Made by a program: the position numbers and the translations under genes
The notes under the pieces: generated by a model
What the model was told of the DNA's origin: nothing
Seen by the model: the letters and a program-made list of their open reading frames with translations, nothing else
Database searches by the model: none
Shown here: piece by piece, positions 8,855-17,303 of the stretch
How the letters are laid out: each line of letters starts with the position of its first letter
Numbering within the stretch: position 1 is the stretch's first letter
From: Desulfitobacterium_A sp034927245
Lineage (GTDB): Bacteria > Bacillota > Desulfitobacteriia > Desulfitobacteriales > Desulfitobacteriaceae
Direction of reading: 5' to 3'
DNA: 61,184 bases
Assembly: GCF_034927245.1 (NCBI RefSeq)
Contig: NZ_JAYFQK010000033.1
Span: forward strand, 1 to 61,184

Positions 8855-11299
8855 ATGCCGCAGCAATATACGGAAAGGGCAATAAAAGTTTTAAACTTGG
8901 CTAAGGCTGAAGCGCAGCGGATGGGACACAATGTTGTAGGAACCGAGCATCTTCTTCTGGGATTGGTTGCCGAAGGGGAAGGAATTGCAGCCAAAGCCTT
9001 AAATGCGATAAATGTCGATCCCGACAAGGTCAGAGAACAAATTGAGGCCCTTGTCGGCGTTGGCCAGCCTTATAACGGTGAAGTGGGATTTACACCGCGT
9101 GTCAAGCGTGTGCTGGAACTCGCGAATGAAGAGGCTCGGCGTCAGGGCGTAAATTATATTGGGACAGAGCATATACTGCTTGGACTCTTAATGGAAGGAG
9201 AAGGAGTAGCGGCCCGCGTGCTTCTTAATATGGGGGTAAGTCCCGATAGGATTTGGAAACAGGTCATCCGTTTGCTGGGAGGCGAACCGGAGGATATTCC
9301 AATGCCTGCCGGAGCGAATTCCGTACCGACCGGAAAAAACGCAAGTCAGGGAAATACGCCAACCCTGAATGAATTTGGACGCGATCTCACCCAATTGGCA
9401 CGGGAGGGGAAACTCGATCCCGTAGTGGGACGGGAGAATGAATTGGAACGGGTGATTCAGATCTTGTGCCGCCGTACCAAAAATAACCCTGTGCTCATTG
9501 GTGAGCCGGGGGTTGGGAAAACGGCGATTGCGGAGAGCTTAGCCCAGAAGATTGTTCAAAATAAAGTTCCGGAAATCCTGGCCAATAAACGCGTGGTTAC
9601 GTTGGATATTTCGTCTGTCGTAGCGGGAAGTAAATATCGCGGAGAATTTGAAGAACGCTTGAAGAAAGTGATGGAGGAAATTCGTGTCGATGGGAATGTC
9701 ATTGTCTTCATTGACGAATTGCATACCTTAATCGGAGCCGGTGCAGCCGAAGGAGCCATTGATGCCGCCAATATTCTCAAACCGGCTTTGGCCCGCGGTG
9801 AGCTGCAGTGCATAGGTGCTACTACACTGGATGAATATCGAAAGTATATCGAAAAAGATGCGGCTTTAGAGCGGCGCTTCCAACCGATTACCGTCGGTGA
9901 ACCTACGGTTGAGCAGGGAATTGAAATTCTGAAAGGACTTCGCGATCGCTATGAAGCCCATCATCGGACGAAGATCACGGATGAAGCGATTGAAGCAGCG
10001 GTTCGTTTATCTGACCGCTATATTTCCGACCGTTTCCTGCCGGATAAAGCCATTGATTTAATGGATGAAGCGGCTTCACGCGTCCGTCTAAAAACTTATA
10101 ATGCGCCACCGGATATGAAGACTCTGGAAGAGCAGGTTGAACAACTGAAAAAGGAAAAGGAAGCTGCTGTTTTAGCCCAAGAATTTGAAAAGGCTGCAGA
10201 AATTCGGGATCGTGAGCATAAGCTTCGCGAGGAACTGGCCCAAAAACGGGCGGATTGGGAAAGCAAGCGGGATATCCATAAAACGAGTGTTACCGAGGAA
10301 GATATTGCTCAGATCGTAGCAAGTTGGACAGGAATTCCAGTTAAAAAGATCAATGAAGGAGAGAGCGAACGCCTCTTGCATCTGGAAGATATCTTGCATG
10401 AGCGGGTAGTGGGTCAGGATGATGCTGTAGCCGCAGTGGCTAAAGCCGTCCGTCGGGCACGCGCGGGACTGAAAGATCCCAAACGTCCGATTGGTTCCTT
10501 TATTTTCCTTGGCCCCACCGGAGTTGGGAAGACTGAACTTGCGCGTACCCTGGCCGAAGCACTCTTTGGTGAGGAAGATGCGATGATTCGGATTGATATG
10601 TCCGAATATATGGAGAAACATGCGGTATCCCGCCTCGTCGGAGCACCTCCCGGATATATCGGACATGACGAAGGGGGACAACTCACCGAAGCCATTCGCA
10701 GAAGGCCCTACAGTGTCATATTGCTTGATGAAATTGAAAAAGCCCATCCCGATGTTTTTAATATTCTTTTGCAAGTTTTAGAAGACGGCCGTCTGACCGA
10801 TACGAAGGGTCGAACTGTGGACTTTCGCAATACGGTGGTCATTATGACTTCTAATGTCGGAGCATCCTTCCTTCATAAGGAAGCAATGGGTTTTGCTTCA
10901 CGCAGAGATGCTGATACAGACTATAAGAATATGCGTTCAAACGTTATGGATGAACTGAAAAAAACGTTCCGTCCGGAATTTTTGAATCGTGTTGATGAGC
11001 TTGTCGTTTTTCATTCTCTGCCGAAAGAAGCCTTACTCAAAGTTTCTGAGATTTTGATGAAGCAAGTGAATAAGCTTGTTGAAGAACAAGGCTTTAAACT
11101 GCAGGTGGAAATGAGCGCACTGGAACTTATTGCGAAGGAAGGCAATGATCCAATGTATGGAGCTCGTCCTCTGCGCCGGGCAATTCAACGCCTGATTGAG
11201 GACAGCCTGTCTGAAAAGATCCTCCAAGGTGAATTTAAAACAGGTGATGATATCCGTGTTGAAGCTGGAGAGGGGAAAATGAAGTTCACGAAGATTTAA
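8855..11299 (+). CDS. clpC: ClpC, AAA+ unfoldase of the ClpCP protease
   Basis: An 814-residue HSP100 protein, the normal ClpC length. Order: two N-terminal Clp repeats (residues 1-145), AAA-1 with Walker A GEPGVGKT from G216, a UVR-type coiled middle domain (about 430-455, the place where adaptors and McsB act), AAA-2 with Walker A GPTGVGKT from G553, and the C-terminal D2-small domain. It unfolds substrates, including arginine-phosphorylated proteins, for ClpP. Starts two bases after mcsB and ends the operon at a terminator. Confidence 0.97.
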   Translation: MPQQYTERAIKVLNLAKAEAQRMGHNVVGTEHLLLGLVAEGEGIAAKALNAINVDPDKVREQIEALVGVGQPYNGEVGFTPRVKRVLELANEEARRQGVNYIGTEHILLGLLMEGEGVAARVLLNMGVSPDRIWKQVIRLLGGEPEDIPMPAGANSVPTGKNASQGNTPTLNEFGRDLTQLAREGKLDPVVGRENELERVIQILCRRTKNNPVLIGEPGVGKTAIAESLAQKIVQNKVPEILANKRVVTLDISSVVAGSKYRGEFEERLKKVMEEIRVDGNVIVFIDELHTLIGAGAAEGAIDAANILKPALARGELQCIGATTLDEYRKYIEKDAALERRFQPITVGEPTVEQGIEILKGLRDRYEAHHRTKITDEAIEAAVRLSDRYISDRFLPDKAIDLMDEAASRVRLKTYNAPPDMKTLEEQVEQLKKEKEAAVLAQEFEKAAEIRDREHKLREELAQKRADWESKRDIHKTSVTEEDIAQIVASWTGIPVKKINEGESERLLHLEDILHERVVGQDDAVAAVAKAVRRARAGLKDPKRPIGSFIFLGPTGVGKTELARTLAEALFGEEDAMIRIDMSEYMEKHAVSRLVGAPPGYIGHDEGGQLTEAIRRRPYSVILLDEIEKAHPDVFNILLQVLEDGRLTDTKGRTVDFRNTVVIMTSNVGASFLHKEAMGFASRRDADTDYKNMRSNVMDELKKTFRPEFLNRVDELVVFHSLPKEALLKVSEILMKQVNKLVEEQGFKLQVEMSALELIAKEGNDPMYGARPLRRAIQRLIEDSLSEKILQGEFKTGDDIRVEAGEGKMKFTKI

Positions 11300-11312
11300 T
11301 AAAGAAATGAGT

Positions 11313-11356
11313 AATCCGGCTATGCACGTATTGATGTGTACAGCCGGATTTTTCTT
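11313..11356 (+). terminator. Terminator after clpC
   Basis: AATCCGGCT (11313-11321) pairs with AGCCGGATT (11342-11350), and the 3' arm continues into TTTCTTTTCT. Confidence 0.85.
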
Positions 11357-11433
11357 TTCTTTATCTTTTGCCGAATGAAGTGGAGGAATACAAGCGTGTT
11401 AAAGCGAAAAAGGATAGAGAGAAGGAGGTTTCT

Positions 11434-12819
11434 ATGAAGGCAAAAGTCATTTATCGTTGTTCTCAATGTGGTTATGAAAGTCCGCGCTGGATGGGAAAAT
11501 GTCAGGAATGTGATTCATGGAATACCTTTGAAGAAGTGATTCACCAGTCCACAGGAGTTTCGGCATCTGCTTTAAATCGCCCGAGGCCTTTCGCTAAAAA
11601 ACTATCCGAAGTCTTAGCGGGTAACAGTGATCGAATTGTTACGGGAATTAAGGAATTCAATCGCGTTCTGGGCGGCGGGATTGTCAAGGATTCACTGACC
11701 ATTCTTACGGCTCGCCCGGGTGCGGGTAAGTCGACACTGCTTCTCCAAGTTGCCGATGATGTAGCCTCACAGGGTTATAAAGTCCTTTATGCCTCGGCCG
11801 AAGAAAGCGAAAGTCAGATTAAAAGCAGAGCGGATCGCATACTGAAAAGAAATCACCATAATATTTGGCTTCATTCGGATACGCTTTTAAACAATATTCT
11901 CGCTTCTGTCGAGGAGCTTGACCCTGATTTAGTGATTATTGATAGTGTTCAGACCTTCTCCTTAGAGCAATATAATTCTCGGCCGGGTTCTCCTGTCCAA
12001 ACGATGGAATGTGCCAATGAGCTGCTTAAAATTGCCAAAAATAGTGAGCGTCCTCGGGCCGTGATTATGGTCGGGCAGATGACCAAAGAAGATGAAATAG
12101 CCGGCCTTAGAGCTTTAGAACATCTTGTGGATACGGTGTTGATTTTAAACGGGGAAAGCGGAGAAGAGCTAAGGGCCGCCTGGTGCTCGAAAAACAGGTT
12201 TGGAAGTACGGGAGAAATCGGCTTTTTTTCGATGACCGATCAGGGGATGCTCTCCATTGACAATCCATCCGAGTTTTTTATGACGACGCGTTCACCGGGA
12301 GAAAAAGTCTCCGGAAGTGCGCTCACTGTGGTCAAGGAAGGTACCCGTCCGATCATTGTCGAGGTAGAAAGCTTAGTTTCAAAATCCTTTACACCTTATC
12401 CCTCAAGAATTTCGGAATGCTTGCGCAGGGAGCAATTAAATACGTTAATTTCGATTCTCGAGCAAAGGGGAAAAATCGATTTATACGATAAAAATGTCGT
12501 CATCAAAACAACGGGCGGACTTCAGTTAAAAGAGCAGGCGGTCAATTTGGCAGTGATCCTGAGCATTGTGTCCTCCGTAAGAGATGTGCCTATTCCCGGA
12601 GATTCGGTTTTTGTGGCGGATGTGGGGTTGACAGGAGAGCTAAAAAAGGTTCCGGCGCTTGAGTCGCGTATCCGCGAACTGGACAGGATGGGTTTTAAGA
12701 AAGTGTATATTCCAAAGGATACGATCAGGAAACCTATGGACTTAACGCAAATTAAGATCGTTGAGAAAGGGACTTTGCGCGAAGTGATTGAGGAGATCTT
12801 AAGAACCGGAAAGGGCTAA
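11434..12819 (+). CDS. radA: RadA, DNA-repair and branch-migration ATPase
   Basis: A 461-residue RecA-like helicase that acts on recombination intermediates. An N-terminal zinc finger (C9, C12, C23, C26) is followed by the RecA core with Walker A ARPGAGKST (from residue 93), the RadA-specific KNRFG motif (253-257) and a C-terminal Lon-like domain. Start is the ATG at 11434 behind GAAGGAGG; an in-frame ATG-less extension upstream lacks the family sequence. It lies between the clpC terminator and a YitT gene; DisA, often next to RadA in Bacillota, is not here. Confidence 0.96.
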   Translation: MKAKVIYRCSQCGYESPRWMGKCQECDSWNTFEEVIHQSTGVSASALNRPRPFAKKLSEVLAGNSDRIVTGIKEFNRVLGGGIVKDSLTILTARPGAGKSTLLLQVADDVASQGYKVLYASAEESESQIKSRADRILKRNHHNIWLHSDTLLNNILASVEELDPDLVIIDSVQTFSLEQYNSRPGSPVQTMECANELLKIAKNSERPRAVIMVGQMTKEDEIAGLRALEHLVDTVLILNGESGEELRAAWCSKNRFGSTGEIGFFSMTDQGMLSIDNPSEFFMTTRSPGEKVSGSALTVVKEGTRPIIVEVESLVSKSFTPYPSRISECLRREQLNTLISILEQRGKIDLYDKNVVIKTTGGLQLKEQAVNLAVILSIVSSVRDVPIPGDSVFVADVGLTGELKKVPALESRIRELDRMGFKKVYIPKDTIRKPMDLTQIKIVEKGTLREVIEEILRTGKG

Positions 12820-12836
12820 AATAAGGGAGGGTTTCA

Positions 12837-13694
12837 GTGGTTAAACAAAAGAAGAAAGTAAAAACAGTTTATAAGTTTCTTTTCCTTACGATTGGAGCAA
12901 TACTGGCATCGATTGGCTTGGAAATTTTCCTTGTTCCCAATAATATTGTAGACGGTGGAATCAATGGGATATCCATTATTACGAGCTATTTAACGAAGAT
13001 GCCTTTAGGTGTTTTCATATTCGTCTTTAATCTTCCTTTTCTCATTTTCGGGTATTCTCAGATTGGCAAAACCTTTGTTATTTCAACCCTTTATGCGATT
13101 AGCATACTATCCTTGGGTGTAAGTGCTTTTCATACTATGCCGAGTTTAACGCAAGATCCCCTGCTGGCGGCAGTGTTTGGCGGGATTATTATTGGAATTG
13201 GCGTGGGAATGGTGATCCGTTATGGCGGCTCTTTAGACGGAACCGAAATCGTGGCCATTATTTTGTCAAAGAAAACAGCGTTTTCCGTGGGCGAAATCGT
13301 TATGTTTTTTAATCTCTTTATATTGAGCAGTGCGGGAGTGGTTTTTGGATGGGATCGAGCGATGTATTCCCTCATTGCCTATTTTGTGGCCTTTAAGGTG
13401 ATTGATTTAACGATTGAAGGGTTGGATGAATCAAAAGCGGTGATTATCATTTCGGATAAACCGGATGAAATTGCCGAAGTATTGATGGCACGTCTTGGCC
13501 GCGGCGTTACGTTTTTGGAAGGCCAAGGGGGTTACAGCAAGCAGGCTAAAGGAGTTCTCTACTCGGTTGTTACCCGTTTAGAGGTGTCAAAGTTAAAATC
13601 AATAATTGATGAAATCGATGAAGAAGCTTTTGTCACAATTCAAGACGTTCATGAAGTTCTTGGGGGACGTTTGGCTAAAAAGGCAATCCACTAG
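12837..13694 (+). CDS. YitT-family membrane protein
   Basis: A 285-residue protein with five to six hydrophobic segments in residues 10-185 (the YitT/DUF161 membrane domain) and a soluble C-terminal DUF2179 domain (about 200-280) containing the typical GRGVTFLEGQGGY-like segment. The transported substrate of this family is not established. GTG start behind AAGGGAGG, 17 bases after radA, so probably co-transcribed with it. Confidence 0.88.
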   Translation: MVKQKKKVKTVYKFLFLTIGAILASIGLEIFLVPNNIVDGGINGISIITSYLTKMPLGVFIFVFNLPFLIFGYSQIGKTFVISTLYAISILSLGVSAFHTMPSLTQDPLLAAVFGGIIIGIGVGMVIRYGGSLDGTEIVAIILSKKTAFSVGEIVMFFNLFILSSAGVVFGWDRAMYSLIAYFVAFKVIDLTIEGLDESKAVIIISDKPDEIAEVLMARLGRGVTFLEGQGGYSKQAKGVLYSVVTRLEVSKLKSIIDEIDEEAFVTIQDVHEVLGGRLAKKAIH

Positions 13695-13715
13695 ATCCAT
13701 AATTTTGTGCACACG

Positions 13716-13742
13716 AAAAAGGGGCTGTTTTGTAACAGCCCC
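13716..13742 (-). terminator. Terminator of the minus-strand gene (possibly bidirectional)
   Basis: GGGGCTGTT (13721-13729) and AACAGCCCC (13734-13742) form a 9-bp stem. The T-tract lies on the minus strand (AAAAA at 13716-13720), so it terminates the leftward gene best; it may also stop transcripts from the YitT gene. Confidence 0.8.
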
Positions 13743-13757
13743 AGCAGTTTCACGCGC

Positions 13758-13769
13758 GCCACGCGTGGC
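13758..13769. repeat. 12-bp perfect palindrome GCCACGCGTGGC
   Basis: GCCACGCGTGGC sits between the terminator and the stop codon of the leftward gene. It could be a small 3' hairpin or a protein site; no T-run follows on either strand. Confidence 0.5.
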
Positions 13770-13788
13770 ACTTAAAAGGTTTTTAAAG

Positions 13789-14181
13789 TTAAGTAAAATT
13801 GAAAATAGTTAAAGTCTTAAGCTTGCTTTCCTCTTTAGTAATAACTTCAGCAAGTGAAATATCCAAAGTATTTGCCAAAGCAGCAATATAAAAGAGTTGT
13901 TTTCCTAATTCTGTTTGTATAATATCTCTGCAATTATCACAGAGTTGTCCATCCAATTGACTATTGAGTATGTCCTTTAAGTCGTGGATACTTACATTTT
14001 CAGGGAGAGGTTTTTTGTGTGCATCGATTCCAAGGCAGCCACAGCTGGTTACAGATTTTACTACAGCCCGATTGACACGGGCAGAAGCCTCCTGTCCCTT
14101 TGATAAAATATCTAAGATACTTTGATGACGGATGAGCAACGATTGGACACTATCTTGGAAATGATCAGTGATTTCTTCCAT
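13789..14181 (-). CDS. Conserved Clostridia protein of unknown function, cysteine-containing
   Basis: A 130-residue soluble protein. I recognise the pattern (RHQSILDILSK, NRAVVKSVTSCGC, CDNC) from an uncharacterised clostridial family sometimes labelled DUF1573, but cannot name a function. Four cysteines (SCGC and CDNC) could bind a metal. The C-terminal segment ELGKQLFYIAALANTLDISL looks like the last helices of MazG-type nucleotide pyrophosphohydrolases; this is only a resemblance. I chose the ATG at 14181: the GTG five codons earlier overlaps the GGAGTGAGG Shine-Dalgarno. It is the only minus-strand gene in the first 58 kb and faces away from carD. Confidence 0.75.
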   Translation of the reverse strand: MEEITDHFQDSVQSLLIRHQSILDILSKGQEASARVNRAVVKSVTSCGCLGIDAHKKPLPENVSIHDLKDILNSQLDGQLCDNCRDIIQTELGKQLFYIAALANTLDISLAEVITKEESKLKTLTIFNFT

Positions 14182-14213
14182 GGGATCGAACCTCACTCCT
14201 TTCTGACCACTTT

Positions 14214-14243
14214 ATTATAGCTAGGCTTGAGGGCAGTTGTCAA
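14214..14243 (-). promoter_or_regulatory. Consensus promoter of the minus-strand gene
   Basis: On the minus strand: TTGACA (complement of 14238-14243), 18-base spacer, TATAAT (complement of 14214-14219), both perfect consensus hexamers, about 33 bases before the start codon. Confidence 0.85.
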
Positions 14244-14314
14244 TTTTCGCGATAACATGCGCTAACAATTGACATTTTAGACAAGACTATGATATAGTTT
14301 ACTATTTTAAAATT

Positions 14315-14343
14315 TTGACCCATTTGGGAAACCTTGTTATAAT
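14315..14343 (+). promoter_or_regulatory. Promoter of carD
   Basis: TTGACC (14315-14320), 17-base spacer, TATAAT (14338-14343). The predicted start near 14350 leaves a leader of only about 14 bases carrying GGGGGTG, which favours the GTG at 14364 as the carD start. A second possible promoter lies further up (TTGACA at 14269-14274, N18, TATAGT at 14293-14298). Confidence 0.8.
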
Positions 14344-14363
14344 AGGAACAGGGGGTGAATCGT

Positions 14364-14840
14364 GTGTTTGGAATCGGTGATAAGGTCGTCTATCCAATGC
14401 ATGGGGCCGGGGTCATTGAAGCGATTGAAGATCGGGAAGTCCTTGGTGAATCTCGGCAGTATTATGTTATGCATATTCCGGTTGGAAGCATGAAGGTTTA
14501 CATTCCACTGAACAATATTAAACAACTTGGGATACGTCAGATCATATCCCCTGATGAGGTTCCCAAAGTCTTTAAGATCCTTGAAAATGATAGCGAGCTT
14601 CCGGTACTTGCTTGGAATCGACGTTATCGGGCGAATCTTGAAAGGATTAAAAGCGGAAGTATTTTTTCTGTTGCGGAAGTCGTTCGCAGCCTTTCCCAGC
14701 GTGATCATGAAAAGGGTCTTTCTGCAGGCGAAAAGAAGATGTATGAGAATGCCTATCAAATCTTAATCAGTGAACTTGTTTTAGTCGAAGAGTCACATGA
14801 GGAGGAAATGCGCCAACGTCTTAAGGGATTGCTCGTATAG
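14364..14840 (+). CDS. carD: CarD/CdnL-family transcription regulator
   Basis: A 158-residue protein: an N-terminal RNA polymerase-interacting Tudor-like domain (FGIGDKVVYPMHGAGVIEAI, then YYVMHIPVG and VYIPL) and a C-terminal helical DNA-binding domain. Family members bind the RpoB beta-1 lobe and stabilise open complexes, chiefly at rRNA and housekeeping promoters. I chose GTG 14364; the GTG at 14355 is within the Shine-Dalgarno and almost at the predicted transcription start. Here it occupies the place near radA and yacL where many Bacillota have disA. Confidence 0.9.
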   Translation: MFGIGDKVVYPMHGAGVIEAIEDREVLGESRQYYVMHIPVGSMKVYIPLNNIKQLGIRQIISPDEVPKVFKILENDSELPVLAWNRRYRANLERIKSGSIFSVAEVVRSLSQRDHEKGLSAGEKKMYENAYQILISELVLVEESHEEEMRQRLKGLLV

Positions 14841-14882
14841 AAACAACGTTGTTTGTAATTATTCGGTGAGTCGGAGTATAAT
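14841..14882 (+). promoter_or_regulatory. Promoter of yacL with an overlapping 14-bp palindrome
   Basis: TTGTAA (14853-14858), 18-base spacer, TATAAT (14877-14882). AAACAACGTTGTTT (14841-14854) is a perfect palindrome touching the -35 box; it could be an operator. No regulator can be named. Confidence 0.6.
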
Positions 14883-14934
14883 AAGAAATATTTTTAGAAA
14901 AAATAAGGTTAAATGCCTTAAAGGAGGTGATGCG

Positions 14935-16098
14935 ATGATTCGCAATATTATACGCGGGATCATCACACTAATTTTTGGTGGAATCGGTTTTTATGCAGGC
15001 TTCATTTTATTAAGGTTTGATTTATTACCTTTTTTATCGGGACAATTATCACCTATTTGGATTTCGAGTATCATCGCCCTTATTTTTGCGGTAATCGGTT
15101 TTTTAATTGCGCCAAAGTGTATTGACGGTTTTTTGGTTTTAGTGCGTTGGATGGATACTCGGTTGACCAAAATACCGACGCATGATTTAATGGGCGGAGC
15201 GATTGGGATTATCATCGGACTTATTATTGCTAGTTTATTAAGTAATACAATATCCCAAATTCCTTTTCTTGGACCTGTTTTATCGATATTGATCAGTCTC
15301 TCGCTGGGGTACCTGGGGTTAATTCTTGGTGTTAAACGAAAAGAAGATATTCTGGGATTTTTCAATATCCTGCCTCGTTTAAGAGGAGAAAAAGGGGAAA
15401 AAAGTAAAGAACCTAAAGCTGAGCTTCTTCATGAGCAATTATCTAACTCGAATTATAAGATTTTAGATACCAGCGTTATTATCGATGGCCGAATCGCGGA
15501 TATCGTAAAGACGGGTTTTGTTGAAGGGGTACTCTTAATCCCCGGTTTTGTCTTAGAAGAACTTCGGCATATTGCCGACTCTTCGGATTTGCTTAAAAGA
15601 AACAGGGGAAGGCGTGGGCTCGATATCCTGAATCATATCTCCAAAGAGACGGTTATTAAGGTCGAAATTTATGAACAGGATTTCGAAGATATTGCCGAAG
15701 TGGATAGTAAACTGGTACGATTAGGGCAGGTTTTAGGGGCTCCCATTTTGACAAACGATTATAATTTAAATAAAGTGGCTGAATTGCAAGGGGTTAAGGT
15801 TTTAAATATCAATGAATTAGCCAATGCGGTTAAACCGGTCGTCCTTCCGGGTGAAGAAATGGTCGTGCAAGTGATGAAGGAAGGTAAAGAAGCAGGACAA
15901 GGCGTTGCCTATCTTGATGATGGGACGATGATCGTTGTCGATACCGGCCGCCGTTACATGGGGCAGCATCTCACGGTTTTGGTAACAAGTGTTTTACAAA
16001 CAGCCGCCGGCCGCATGATCTTTGCAAAACCAAAGGGTGTTGTCGGAAAAAAGCCGATGGACCTTTCCTCGACGGATGAGGTGAACCTTCTTGGCTGA
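14935..16098 (+). CDS. yacL: PIN/TRAM-domain membrane nuclease-like protein (YacL family)
   Basis: A 387-residue protein with four hydrophobic segments in the first 130 residues, a PIN-type RNase domain opening with ILDTSVIIDGRIADI (about 175-190) with conserved acidic residues, and a C-terminal TRAM RNA-binding domain (about 300-360). The cellular role of YacL is not settled. The start ATG at 14935 sits behind an excellent AAAGGAGGTGAT. Its end overlaps ispD by 8 bases. Confidence 0.93.
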   Translation: MIRNIIRGIITLIFGGIGFYAGFILLRFDLLPFLSGQLSPIWISSIIALIFAVIGFLIAPKCIDGFLVLVRWMDTRLTKIPTHDLMGGAIGIIIGLIIASLLSNTISQIPFLGPVLSILISLSLGYLGLILGVKRKEDILGFFNILPRLRGEKGEKSKEPKAELLHEQLSNSNYKILDTSVIIDGRIADIVKTGFVEGVLLIPGFVLEELRHIADSSDLLKRNRGRRGLDILNHISKETVIKVEIYEQDFEDIAEVDSKLVRLGQVLGAPILTNDYNLNKVAELQGVKVLNINELANAVKPVVLPGEEMVVQVMKEGKEAGQGVAYLDDGTMIVVDTGRRYMGQHLTVLVTSVLQTAAGRMIFAKPKGVVGKKPMDLSSTDEVNLLG

Positions 16099-16801
16099 GA
16101 TAGGTATCGTTATTCCTGCCGCCGGGCAGGGAAAACGAATGGGGGCCGCCTGCAACAAGCTCTTTTTAATGCTTGACGGCCGACCGATCTTGGCCCATAC
16201 TTTAGCTCTCTTTGAATCTTCACCAGAGGTTCGGGAAATTGTAGTCGTTGGTTCTGAGGGAGATTTGCCAAGAATTCGGACCATCGTAGCGCAGTATCGG
16301 TTTAATAAGGTTTCTCAAGTTACGCTTGGCGGAAAGGAACGCCAAGAATCAGTTTATGCGGGGGTAAGGGCTCTGAATCCAGCCATCCAACGGGTGGCTG
16401 TGCATGATGGGGCACGCCCCCTTTTGACATTGGAAGAGCTCACCCGTTTTTTTACAGAATCGGAAAAGTTTAAGGCAGCCATTATGGCTATACCCTTGAA
16501 GGACACCATTAAACGTATCGATGAAAAAGGGTGTGTTCTTGAGACGCCTGCCCGCGAAACATTGAGGGCGGTGCAGACGCCTCAAATATTTGAACGCGGG
16601 CTTTTGGAGAGAGCTCATCGTCAATGTGCAGCTGCCGGTTTTCTGGGGACAGATGATGCGAGTTTAGTGGAATGGCTGGGCGAAGCAGTGCAGGTCGTTG
16701 ATGGAACGCCGGAAAATATTAAAATAACTACGCCGGAAGATTTATGGTTTGCGGAAAGCATCCTTAAGAAAAGATTAGAGAGTGAACACAGAAAAGAATA
16801 A
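16091..16801 (+). CDS. ispD: IspD, 2-C-methyl-D-erythritol 4-phosphate cytidylyltransferase
   Basis: Third step of the non-mevalonate isoprenoid pathway: MEP plus CTP gives CDP-ME. At 236 residues it has the nucleotide-binding IPAAGQGKRMG loop (residues 7-17), VHDGARPL (about 103-110) and the KITTPEDL end motif. TTG start 16091 inside the yacL end, behind GAGGTGAAC. Followed directly by ispF, which acts two steps later. Confidence 0.95.
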   Translation: MAEIGIVIPAAGQGKRMGAACNKLFLMLDGRPILAHTLALFESSPEVREIVVVGSEGDLPRIRTIVAQYRFNKVSQVTLGGKERQESVYAGVRALNPAIQRVAVHDGARPLLTLEELTRFFTESEKFKAAIMAIPLKDTIKRIDEKGCVLETPARETLRAVQTPQIFERGLLERAHRQCAAAGFLGTDDASLVEWLGEAVQVVDGTPENIKITTPEDLWFAESILKKRLESEHRKE

Positions 16802-16813
16802 GGAGTGAGAACG

Positions 16814-17299
16814 ATTAGAGTTGGTATTGGCTATGATGTACATGCTCTGGTCGAAGGCCGCCCTTTGATTCTCGGAGGAATTGAAATTCCATATGAGCGG
16901 GGATTGCTTGGCCATTCAGATGCAGATGTTTTAACCCATGCGATAATGGACGCACTTCTCGGGGCTTTGGCCCTTGGAGATATTGGCAAGCACTTTCCTG
17001 ATACCGATGAGCGTTATCGAGGAATTTCGAGTTTAGCCTTACTTGAAGAGGTAAGGCAATTATTAAATTCAAAAGGGTATGTCTTGGGTAATTTAGACTG
17101 TATCATTATTGCCGAACGCCCGAAACTTGCGGGATTTATCCTTGCTATGCGGGAGAAATTAGCCGCAGCACTGAAGGTTAAAGCAGATCAGGTCTCAGTC
17201 AAAGCCACGACGACGGAACACCTGGGGTTTGAAGGCCGAGAAGAGGGTATTAGTGCTCAGGCTATTGTTATACTATCGAAAATAGGGGAGGAACAATAA
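16814..17299 (+). CDS. ispF: IspF, 2-C-methyl-D-erythritol 2,4-cyclodiphosphate synthase; apparent ATT start
   Basis: Fifth MEP-pathway step, forming MEcPP from CDP-ME 2-phosphate with loss of CMP. Metal ligands are in DVH (about residues 8-10) and the HSDADVLTHAIMDALLGA block; TTTEHLGFEGR is near the C-terminus. The family N-terminus (M-R-x-G-I-G-Y-D-V-H) aligns exactly if the ATT at 16814 is the start; AAGGAG (16800-16805) then lies 8 bases upstream. The only canonical candidate, GTG 16805, overlaps that Shine-Dalgarno and adds three residues. The product would be 161 residues, normal for IspF. Confidence 0.93.
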   Translation: MRVGIGYDVHALVEGRPLILGGIEIPYERGLLGHSDADVLTHAIMDALLGALALGDIGKHFPDTDERYRGISSLALLEEVRQLLNSKGYVLGNLDCIIIAERPKLAGFILAMREKLAAALKVKADQVSVKATTTEHLGFEGREEGISAQAIVILSKIGEEQ

Positions 17300-17303
17300 A
17301 ATT

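Noticed and set aside
10172..10774. 200-codon open frame on the minus strand opposite clpC
   Set aside because: It has no recognisable domain or ribosome-binding site and is an antisense shadow of strongly conserved coding sequence.
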